Shown here one piece after another: positions 11,066 to 17,856 of a stretch of DNA of 64,000 nucleotides. Under the pieces are notes generated by a model. The model did not search any database, was not told the origin of the DNA, and was given only the letters and a program-made list of their open reading frames with translations. Both the position numbers and the translations under genes were made by a program. Source of the stretch: Marimonas arenosa (lineage in GTDB: Bacteria; Pseudomonadota; Alphaproteobacteria; Rhodobacterales; Rhodobacteraceae); assembly GCF_030848945.1 (NCBI RefSeq), contig NZ_JANHAX010000004.1:154001-218000 (forward strand), read 5' to 3'. Within the stretch, counting starts at the first letter, position 1. Every line of letters begins with the position of its first letter.

Positions 11066-11353
11066 ATGGCACGACAGCAAGCAACGGCGACCCGGCTGGC
11101 CGAGGACACGCGTGTGCGGGTGACCCGGTTCGAGTTCCCGCCGGGAGCCGAGACCGGCTGGCATCGGCACGAGATGGACTATGTGATCGTGGCGGTGACC
11201 GCGTGCCGGATGCGGTTGGAAGAACCGGGCGGTGACGTGCGCGAGGTGACGGTGACCGCGGGCGAGTCCTACACGCGGCAGTCTGGTGTCGAACACAATG
11301 TGATCAACGCGTCTGACAGCGCCATGACCTTTGTCGAGGTGGAACTGAAATAG
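11066..11353 (+). CDS. small cupin-domain protein
   Basis: The 95-residue single-domain beta-barrel protein contains GAETGWHRHEMDYVIVAVTACRMRL, which matches cupin motif 1 (G..T..H.H...), and a second motif around GESYTRQSGVEHNVIN. The histidines could bind a metal. The ATG at 11066 follows GGGAGGAC. The substrate and role are unknown. Confidence 0.8.
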   Translation: MARQQATATRLAEDTRVRVTRFEFPPGAETGWHRHEMDYVIVAVTACRMRLEEPGGDVREVTVTAGESYTRQSGVEHNVINASDSAMTFVEVELK

Positions 11354-11463
11354 CCTGTTTGCGACACCGGGGCGCGGAGGAAGAAAGTGGCTGGCGCCCG
11401 GTGATTTTCTCTTCACATCACCGGAGGCCTTCGCTATATCGCCCTTCACCAAGCCAAGACAGT

Positions 11464-11550
11464 GCGGTCGTGGCGGAATTGGTAGACGCGCAGCGTTGAG
11501 GTCGCTGTGGGGTAACACCCGTGGAAGTTCGAGTCTTCTCGACCGCACCA
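11464..11550 (+). tRNA. tRNA-Leu (anticodon GAG)
   Basis: The 87-nt gene has an encoded CCA. The acceptor GCGGTCG pairs with CGACCGC. The anticodon arm CAGCG-TTGAGGT-CGCTG gives anticodon GAG, reading CUC and CUU. A long variable arm (class II, TGTGGGGTAACACCCGTG) and the T-arm with GTTCGAGTC identify a leucine tRNA. Its 3' end is the integration target of the adjacent island and remains complete. Confidence 0.96.
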
Positions 11551-11551
11551 T
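11525..11551 (+). repeat. attL: island left attachment site in the tRNA-Leu 3' end
   Basis: These 27 bases (the T-arm and acceptor 3' side plus one base) recur exactly at 21,446-21,472. With the integrase gene beginning about 100 bases inside, this is the standard signature of integration into a tRNA 3' end, where the element restores the tRNA. Confidence 0.9.
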
Positions 11552-11613
11552 ATCTCTCTCGACAAAGCCAATAATGCTTGAGATATAAGGGCCTTATAGG
11601 TTTCCGGAGCTGG

Positions 11614-11637
11614 TTTGCAGCACACTTTGCAGCACAC
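11614..11637 (+). repeat. tandem 12-bp repeat just upstream of the integrase
   Basis: TTTGCAGCACAC occurs twice in direct succession (11614-11625 and 11626-11637), ending one base before the integrase ribosome site CGGAGG. It could be an arm-type binding site for the integrase or an excisionase, or an operator for int. Only two copies are present. Confidence 0.6.
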
Positions 11638-11653
11638 CGGAGGCACGCTGGAC

Positions 11654-12991
11654 ATGGCCATGACGATCAAGATCAAGCACGTTGACCAACTCAAGAATGG
11701 GGTCCTGCGATTCCGCAGGAAGTTCCCTAAGGATGTTGCCGAGGCGCTCGGAAAGCCCACCTTTCAAGTCCACATCAGGAATCGCGAGGGCCAAGCTTTT
11801 CAACGCGAATATGGCGCAATCCTTCGAAAGTTCGACGGTATCGTTGCGGATACTCGTGATCGTCTGGCTGGTATCGACACCCGCTCCCCCGTCACCCGCT
11901 GGCATGAAGCACTTCTGAACGCGGAAGGCCTTGTGGCCGAGGCTGTGGGATTGGAAGACGACGAGCAGTTCGCACGACACCTTCTGGTGAAAGGTTTAGC
12001 CCAACAGAAGGGCATCGACCCGCTGCTAATTCGTGCGCTCAAGAACCCTAAGGCGGCACCCCCAAGGGCAACCCTTTTGGACGCTCGTACGAGATATGAG
12101 AAGGACCGGGGCATAGTTGGTAACAAAGACGAAATGGTCCGCTCAGAAAGAACGTGGCGCAGGCTCACCGAGGCGTTAGGGCCGCTTGATCAGGTGTCAC
12201 TTGTGGAACTTCGAAGGAACCACGGCACCGACTTCAAAGACCATCTTCTGGACTACAGAAAGAGCAATGGGGAGCCGATGGCGATTGGAAGCTGCAAGCG
12301 CGAAACCGACATTATTGCCGCCGCCATCAATCACGCCTTCGTAGAGTTCGACATCGAAGACAAGAGGAATCCCTTTGAGGGTCTGCCGTGGCCCAAGGAG
12401 GACACCCGAGCAGTCAACAAGAAGCTGCCCCTAAGCGACGACCTTATTGAGGTTGTTCAGGCCCGACTCGACAGGGGAAGGACCGAAGAACTTGGATCAC
12501 TCTGGCGTCTCCTCAGAGCGACGGGGATGCGGTTGGGGGAGGCCGTGGGCCTTGTCGTAAAAGATTTCGAACTCGCCGGTGAGGTTCCCTGTGTCCATGT
12601 TAGACCCAACGTCATCAGGACGCTTAAGACCGCCGCGTCGGAACGAACCATTCCGCTTGTGGGAAGGGGGCTCAAGGTTGCGCAAGAATTGGTCAGCAGG
12701 GACCAGCCAGGAAATACCCCGGTGTTCCCTCGATATGCTCGCAAGAGAGGCGCGGACACAGCCTCGGCGGCGCTAATGAAGGCTGTGAGAGCAGAGACTA
12801 AGGACAAGAAGATGACGGTTCATGGTCTCCGGCATAGGGTTTCTGATGACCTCCGTGATGCTGGAGCTCCTGTCGAGGTGCGGCACGGGTTTCTCGGGCA
12901 TGCATCTCAGGCTGTAGCAGAGACGACTTATGGCAGTCCGCTAGCTCGTCTGAAGGAGTTCGAGAGATGGGCCAGGAGGGCAGCCCTTTGA
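11654..12991 (+). CDS. int: tyrosine recombinase / phage-type integrase
   Basis: The 445-residue enzyme would integrate and excise the island at tRNA-Leu. The catalytic set is visible in the C-terminal domain: arginine in LLRATGMRLGEAVG, H-x-x-R in MTVHGLRHRVSDDL, the second histidine region RHGFLGHAS, and the nucleophile tyrosine in AETTYGSPL. The N-terminal half holds an arm-binding and core-binding region (KHVDQLKNGVLRFRRKFPKDV...). I used the ATG at 11654 (CGGAGG ten bases upstream); ATG 11660 and TTG 11615 are alternatives. All key residues are present, so it may be active. Confidence 0.93.
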   Translation: MAMTIKIKHVDQLKNGVLRFRRKFPKDVAEALGKPTFQVHIRNREGQAFQREYGAILRKFDGIVADTRDRLAGIDTRSPVTRWHEALLNAEGLVAEAVGLEDDEQFARHLLVKGLAQQKGIDPLLIRALKNPKAAPPRATLLDARTRYEKDRGIVGNKDEMVRSERTWRRLTEALGPLDQVSLVELRRNHGTDFKDHLLDYRKSNGEPMAIGSCKRETDIIAAAINHAFVEFDIEDKRNPFEGLPWPKEDTRAVNKKLPLSDDLIEVVQARLDRGRTEELGSLWRLLRATGMRLGEAVGLVVKDFELAGEVPCVHVRPNVIRTLKTAASERTIPLVGRGLKVAQELVSRDQPGNTPVFPRYARKRGADTASAALMKAVRAETKDKKMTVHGLRHRVSDDLRDAGAPVEVRHGFLGHASQAVAETTYGSPLARLKEFERWARRAAL

Positions 12992-13036
12992 TTGAGGCAT
13001 ACATTGGAAATTGCGGATAGTTCAGGGCGGGAAAGG

Positions 13037-13897
13037 CTACCTGCGATACTCTTGGCCAAAAGTGACAGGCCCAACCCGCCAACCAGCCTTGCTCGCAAGA
13101 ACATCCGCCTTTGTCGTTTGTAGGCAACCCGGTCTGAATACATTTTCGCACGGCAGCACGCCGATGTTTATTGTCGTGCCGACGAACAAATTGAACATAA
13201 AGGCGCTTGAGAAGACAGCCCAGTGCGCTGTGGCGTCTGTGTCTAGCGCGCGCCCGCTGCTAAACTCAAAGGGATATGCTGACGCCTTCTTGCCTTGGCG
13301 CAAAGATTCCCGATTGGGAAGAAGCTTGAACAGCTGCTGCGGGACTTCTGCCTTAAGCGCAGCTTCGTTGCTTTGCCATATGACCCCCACGTGTCCATCG
13401 GGGCCTAGGATTTGACCACGCTCCTTCCAATGCAAAGCGAGAGCTAGCTTCGCTCCGTATAGAAGCATAGCCTGCGAGACCAGCGGACCCTTTAGGTTGA
13501 GTGCCCCGCATTCTTCACCGTTATGGTCGATTATTTTTCTAGCGTCTCGAATCTGCCGATGTGTGGGCTTTAGCTCTTCGGCGATGTCAGGATGCCGTGT
13601 GGCCAAGTGACTGAGCTTATTATCGAAATGAGAGATTGCATGTTCCTCGTGAGGCCCCCATTGAACACTGCCGACGAAGGAGGCGACGTCCTCAAACCAC
13701 TTTGACCCTTGGTTGCAGGCTTGGCAGGAGGGGAACACCAGCCCCTCAACTCGGTCCTTCGGGAACATACCCTTGTTTGGCATGTGGTCCCACGTAGAAC
13801 TCGGCTCAGAGCCACCACAATAGATGCAGAAAGGGTTGTCCTGCAGTAGCCTTTTCCTTTGCGCCCCACGTGCCACAATCAACCTCTCCTTGGCCAT
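13037..13897 (-). CDS. variant HNH-type zinc-binding protein, putative nuclease
   Basis: The protein has 286 residues. Near the N terminus it has CIYCGG, then STWDHMPNKGMFPKDR, then PSCQACNQGS: two CxxC pairs around a D-H dyad, the layout of an HNH (beta-beta-alpha-metal) site of the DHxPxK...FP type. The C-terminal 200 residues are unrecognised and lack repeats or membrane segments. It is transcribed towards the integrase. HNH proteins on islands act as restriction, homing or packaging nucleases; nothing here separates these. The start at 13897 lacks a good ribosome site. Confidence 0.6.
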   Translation of the reverse strand: MAKERLIVARGAQRKRLLQDNPFCIYCGGSEPSSTWDHMPNKGMFPKDRVEGLVFPSCQACNQGSKWFEDVASFVGSVQWGPHEEHAISHFDNKLSHLATRHPDIAEELKPTHRQIRDARKIIDHNGEECGALNLKGPLVSQAMLLYGAKLALALHWKERGQILGPDGHVGVIWQSNEAALKAEVPQQLFKLLPNRESLRQGKKASAYPFEFSSGRALDTDATAHWAVFSSAFMFNLFVGTTINIGVLPCENVFRPGCLQTTKADVLASKAGWRVGPVTFGQEYRR

Positions 13898-14457
13898 GAA
13901 TGACCATATAGTAATTAGCGGGCGATCTGCATCTCTATTGGGAGACTTCTGATCTCATTTCACCACAAAAATTTGTCACACTGAAATAGATATAGCGGCC
14001 CCGCAATTTCCCCCCGTTGGGGTAGCGTCTTTGAGCGTGTATCTCCACCTGCGGGAAATCTCCATAAGTTAAGCAAAATCAGCTACGAGGCATGCTTCGT
14101 GTCGCGACCCATGCACGGGGAAAGTATGGCTCCATGCCGCCTTCAATCCAACGCAAGAAACACTTCAAGATCATCTTCGATATTTTCTTCGGTCGCTTCT
14201 CCGTCCTTGCCCAGCGCTAGACCATTCGAAGCCTCTTAAAGGTGACCCGCGATGGACCGGGTGAGGTCATCTTCGATCGGCCCTTCCTCAGCCTGACCTT
14301 CGCCAACCACCGACGGCTCGCGCGGTCGTAACGAAAGGGTACACTCTGACGTTACGCGACGAGGGGATTCAGAGGGCGTAACATTAGGGTTGACGGAGAA
14401 AATAAGTGACGGTAACAAAAATGAAGATACCCTAAAATTACAATCGGAGAACCCGCC
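13898..14457. promoter_or_regulatory. 560-bp noncoding region with resolvase promoter and clustered GTAAC repeats
   Basis: No credible gene is seen. Near the resolvase, CGTAACG (14327-14333) and CGTTACG (14350-14356) form a perfect inverted repeat. GTAAC recurs at 14378-14382 and 14412-14416. TTAGGGT (14384-14390) and ACCCTAA (14429-14435) form a second inverted repeat. Between them lie TTGACG (14390-14395) and, 17 bases on, TAACAA (14413-14418), a possible promoter. Such clustered dyads upstream of a resolvase gene resemble a res site or operator. The left part (13,898-14,320) shows nothing clear. Confidence 0.45.
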
Positions 14458-15084
14458 ATGGTTATCGCTACTGCTGACCCTGCTACCCTGAAGCAGACCG
14501 TTGAAGCCCGTGGAGGTGCCCTTTTGGGATACGCTAGGGTATCCTCAGAGGGTCAGTCGCTTGAGGTCCAGACCGCCGCCTTAGAAAAGGCCGGGGTGGC
14601 CAAGCGTCACCTCTATGCCGAGAAGGCCAGCGGCACGAAGCGAGAGGGGCGAGACCAGTTGGAGCACCTCCTGCGAAGCCTGCGCAAGGGAGACTGCGTG
14701 GTCATCACGCGTCTGGACCGGCTGGCCCGCTCGACGCAAGACCTACTGACCATTGCGGCTCAGATCGAGGAGGCAGGGGCCGACCTCACCGCGCTTGAGC
14801 AACCAATAAACACCGCATCTCCAGAGGGGCGACTCTTCTTCACGATGCTCTCAGCATTCGGGGAGTTCGAGACCGAGATTAGGAAGGAGCGCCAGCGGGA
14901 AGGCATCGCGGCGGCAAAGGCCAAGGGCGCTGACAGCCCCTACAAGGGGCGCCCTGCAAGTATCGACGCCGAGAAAGTCAGGCAGCTTCGTGAGGAAGGC
15001 GTCGGGCCTGCTGAGATAGCCAGGCGGCTGGGCATCAGCAGGCAGTCGGTCTATCGACTATCGAGACAGGTGAACCCTGCCTAA
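14458..15084 (+). CDS. serine recombinase (resolvase/invertase family)
   Basis: The protein has 208 residues. The catalytic serine lies in LLGYARVSSEGQSLEVQ (about residue 29). TRLDRLARS carries the conserved arginines, followed by EGRLFFTMLSAFGEFETEIRKERQREGIAAAKAKG and a C-terminal helix-turn-helix (GVGPAEIARRLGISRQSVYRLSRQ). This is the compact Tn3-resolvase/DNA-invertase architecture, with a short N-terminal extension of about 20 residues. The start follows CGGAGAACCCGCC. It could resolve dimers, invert a segment, or be a residue of a transposon. No transposase or terminal inverted repeats were seen. Confidence 0.92.
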   Translation: MVIATADPATLKQTVEARGGALLGYARVSSEGQSLEVQTAALEKAGVAKRHLYAEKASGTKREGRDQLEHLLRSLRKGDCVVITRLDRLARSTQDLLTIAAQIEEAGADLTALEQPINTASPEGRLFFTMLSAFGEFETEIRKERQREGIAAAKAKGADSPYKGRPASIDAEKVRQLREEGVGPAEIARRLGISRQSVYRLSRQVNPA

Positions 15085-15090
15085 AATTGA

Positions 15091-15177
15091 TTAACCCCCA
15101 CTCTTGCCCCAATACGTCGCACCGCTTGGCGGCACCTCTTCAAGCCTGCTGCCTATTAACCGGCACTCTTGCCCCAA
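15091..15177. repeat. imperfect 22-bp direct repeat downstream of the resolvase
   Basis: 15091-15112 and 15156-15177 share TTAACC, two differing bases (CC versus GG), then CACTCTTGCCCCAA, with copies 65 bases apart. The stretch 15,085-15,425 otherwise contains no credible gene. A recombination sub-site or a short duplication are both possible. Confidence 0.5.
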
Positions 15178-15425
15178 GAGAACCGGCCCTGCGCGGCCCA
15201 TGGATTGCCGGGGCGCCGCACTCCTCAGCTGGCGATTTGGGCGTCGGTGCTCTGGACACAGGTTGATCTGGACTACGACCCGTTCCTTGATGAAGCGCCG
15301 CGGTGATCTCATGGCCGCCGGGGTTTTTTGCTTTTCGCGCATGCCTTTCAAGGGGTGGAGTCTGTCCATTTCACAGTTTGAACCCGATCTGGCGACCCCC
15401 AAGCGCCCTATAAGGAAACCTTCAC

Positions 15426-16229
15426 ATGACCCCGACAGATACCACGGCTGGTGCGCCCAGCGCAGCCCCGCACCTCCTCCTTGATCATCATGGATATCCT
15501 CTCTTCGGCGACGTCTTTCATCACCGCACAGAGACATTTGGAGGGGCGGCAATCGACATCATTGAAACCAATGGGAACATCTGGTTCAGCGGTTCCGATG
15601 CTCTCAACAGTATGGGGTTCGAGCCACACAGGAGCGGTGGACAAGGAAGGCGGCTAAAGCGTATTGAGCACCCCGACATCATCAAGATCGCCGACACCCC
15701 TTTCCGGTTCGCCGATGGACGCCGCAATCGCGGTAGCTTCATCAGTCCCCGGGCAATTCTCAAATTCGCCGATAGCAAGACGCAAGGCTTCAACCCCTTC
15801 AAGGCCCTGCCGTTCGCCGAGTGGATGAAGGACATCGCCATCTCCGGTGGGAAAGATGCGGAGGCCTGCTCCCCGGCCCGCCCACCGCCCACCACGCAAG
15901 CCCCTATATTCCATGCTATCGAAAAGGTCGCTGATAAGGACGAACATGGTCATGACCTCGACCAGCAACGCCCGGTCGGCATCTACCAACATGTCGCTGA
16001 CAGCAGACCCATTTTGCATGATGAGATTGAGTTCTGCCTTTGCAGCGATGAGCGGGTTGGTCTCGGCAAATGCTGGTGCCGTGGAAAGGGCGGCATCCGC
16101 AGCTGCTTGCCACCTCTGCGCGTTGTCTATGAAGGCGATGACGTAATCGACGATGGGGACGATGGAACAGAATCCGGTTGGGTAGAGATACCCACCCGAA
16201 AATACCCACCGATGCCCTTAAGGTATTAA
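15426..16229 (+). CDS. Bro-N domain protein (phage antirepressor-like), C-terminal half doubtful
   Basis: The frame has 267 codons. Residues of about 38-145 fit a Bro-N DNA-binding domain: FGGAAIDIIETNGNIWFSGSDALNSMGF, then a kinked basic segment, then GSFISPRAILKFADSKTQGFNPFKALPFAEWMKDIAISGG. Such domains occur in phage antirepressors and BRO proteins. After about residue 150 the frame becomes rich in P, H, D and C and does not look like a folded domain, so a frameshift or a degraded tail is likely. AAGGA precedes the ATG at suitable spacing. A good-looking minus-strand frame overlaps it but has no start codon. Confidence 0.5.
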   Translation: MTPTDTTAGAPSAAPHLLLDHHGYPLFGDVFHHRTETFGGAAIDIIETNGNIWFSGSDALNSMGFEPHRSGGQGRRLKRIEHPDIIKIADTPFRFADGRRNRGSFISPRAILKFADSKTQGFNPFKALPFAEWMKDIAISGGKDAEACSPARPPPTTQAPIFHAIEKVADKDEHGHDLDQQRPVGIYQHVADSRPILHDEIEFCLCSDERVGLGKCWCRGKGGIRSCLPPLRVVYEGDDVIDDGDDGTESGWVEIPTRKYPPMPLRY

Positions 16230-16547
16230 TAGGAACCGCCACCTCGAACGGGGAAGACCCAATGCCGCTGATCGCTGCGAAGATCATGACTGAACGGGAA
16301 CCCTCGGTTCTTCTTCATCGCGGCAGAGCCGCTCTGGGTCTACAATGGCGCAGCCCGCCACCTGAACGCTCATCCTGATACGATAACTGATTTCATCAGG
16401 ACCACCATCAGGCTCCCTTCAAGGCCCACCTCTACTACCTCGCGACATTCGCGGACGAAGGTGGAGTTCTCCCCAATCAACAACCCTCACCAAGCCCTCA
16501 CGGTCCTCCGTCGGGGACGCTTTCAGTTACATAAGAAGGGAACCCCC
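16230..16547 (+). pseudogene. decayed coding fragments between the Bro-N gene and the next ORF
   Basis: No intact gene is present. From about 16,291 one forward frame reads protein-like (NGNPRFFFIAAEPLWVYNG then AARHLNAHPDTITDFIRTT). The sense then seems to pass to another frame (APFKAHLYYLATFADEGGVL) at about 16,400, as after a frameshift. The fragments match no family I recognise and could be the lost C-terminal part of the Bro-N gene or a separate phage gene. Confidence 0.35.
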
Positions 16548-16910
16548 ATGACTTCCACCAGTTACACTCGGCCTACCAAGACCCAGGCCACCGCAGTCGG
16601 CCAGAGCGGGCGCTCACGGTGGGCGCGAAAGCTCCGTAGGACGGTTTTCCGCCTCCTGCCGACCACAGACATCATGGCGGCAGAGGAGACCATCTCCAGC
16701 ACCATTAGCAAGCGCAGGGGGCAAGATAAGGCTGCATGGACCAGCATTCGCGCCCGCTCCGTTCAAGTTGCGCTGCTGGACGTGCTCCGCAAGCGCCACC
16801 TAGAGAACACCGGCAAGGAAGTCTCAAGGGCCGAGGTTCTAGCGGCCCTCATGTCCGAGGGCCTCGAACGCCTCCTCGGGAACCAATCGTTCGGCGAATA
16901 CCAGAAGTAA
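16548..16910 (+). CDS. hypothetical basic protein of the island
   Basis: The protein has 120 residues with a basic, Ser/Thr-rich N terminus (TSTSYTRPTKTQATAVGQSGRSRWARKLRRTVFRL) and a helical second half (IRARSVQVALLDVLRKRHLENTGKEVSRAEVLAALMSEGLERLLG). The C-terminal helices resemble a small DNA-binding or dimerisation unit, but I do not recognise a family. The ATG at 16548 is preceded by AAGAAGGG. The same frame is open upstream, so a longer start (GTG 16461) cannot be excluded. It is probably co-transcribed with the RNase HI gene 38 bases on. Confidence 0.55.
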   Translation: MTSTSYTRPTKTQATAVGQSGRSRWARKLRRTVFRLLPTTDIMAAEETISSTISKRRGQDKAAWTSIRARSVQVALLDVLRKRHLENTGKEVSRAEVLAALMSEGLERLLGNQSFGEYQK

Positions 16911-16947
16911 CGCCGCCAGCTCAATCCAAACGCACAAGGACATCACC

Positions 16948-17406
16948 ATGACGAATACCAAAATCACTATCCACACTGACGGCTCTTGCATCGGAAACCC
17001 GGGAAAGGGGGCTTGGGTGGCAGTCATCCGGCGATACCAAGACGGAGTCGAGGTCAAGAAGTCGACCGTTTCCGGCGGCGCACGGCAAACCACCAACAAC
17101 CAGATGGAAATGCGAGCCGCGTTGGCAGGCCTCCAGAAGATCAAGCGGGATGAGCGCGCGACAATCCGGGTCTATTCGGACAGCCAATTACTCGTGAAGG
17201 GCATGAACGATTGGGTTCCAGGGTGGCAGCGCAAGAACTGGCGAAAGGCGGACGGAAGCTTGGTGAAGAACCGCGAACTCTGGGAAGCCCTTATAGCCGT
17301 TTGCGATGGCCTCAGCGTCCAGTGGGAATGGGTGCGGGGACATGACGGCGACCTTCGGAATGAGGAGGTCGATGGACTGGCTTTTGTGAAAGCAAGTCAG
17401 TTGTAG
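16948..17406 (+). CDS. rnhA: ribonuclease HI
   Basis: The 152-residue enzyme cleaves the RNA strand of RNA-DNA hybrids. All catalytic carboxylates are visible: Asp in IHTDGSCIGNPG, Glu in TNNQMEMRAALAGL, Asp in RVYSDSQLLVKGM and Asp in NEEVDGLA, plus the His of WVRGHDGD. NDWVPGWQRKNWRKADGSLVKN is the usual basic protrusion. Length is normal and the frame intact. Being on the island it is probably an extra copy carried as cargo. Confidence 0.9.
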   Translation: MTNTKITIHTDGSCIGNPGKGAWVAVIRRYQDGVEVKKSTVSGGARQTTNNQMEMRAALAGLQKIKRDERATIRVYSDSQLLVKGMNDWVPGWQRKNWRKADGSLVKNRELWEALIAVCDGLSVQWEWVRGHDGDLRNEEVDGLAFVKASQL

Positions 17407-17856
17407 TTCTCGAAGCGTCGGAAGGTCTGAACTCGTTTTGGTCCCTCAGGTTGTTGCTTCATGAACAGCGGAAAGTGGCCCCTTCGCGGGCCCTTTCATG
17501 CTGAACCCAGCGATGTGTTCGACACGTGCGTCTCGACAGTGCCGACCGGTGTTGGCTCCAAAGGGCGGAAACCGGAAGTTCGCTGCGGGAGCAAGGCAAA
17601 TGCTGGCAAACCCGAAAAGCGGTAATTGAACTGGAAAAATGGCGCCTAGTAAGCGAGCAAAGAAAGAGGCGCTGCAAACACAACGCCTCTCTGATGTTCC
17701 AGTATGCGCGTCAGACGAGCCTATTCGTCCGAACCAGGATGATAGATCATCTCAACACTCCAAAAAACGTGCTTTCGTTGTAACTGAAGGTAGTTACGAT
17801 GTAGTAAATTGTCCAGAAGCAAAATTGCTACCCTATATTGTGGACGTTAGATGCAA
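17407..17856. other. 450-bp noncoding gap between convergent island genes
   Basis: No convincing gene lies here; short frames lack family resemblance and ribosome sites. AGAGGCG (17665-17671) and CGCCTCT (17684-17690) make a perfect 7-bp dyad between rnhA and the ATPase gene, which converge on this gap. No T-run follows it on either strand, so it is at most a weak terminator. Confidence 0.4.

Noticed and set aside
15654..16019. Minus-strand frame antisense to the Bro-N gene with protein-like sequence
   Set aside because: An in-frame stop lies upstream and the first start codon comes after the best-looking part; its second half is antisense of the Bro-N domain. Mentioned only as part of the decay finding.
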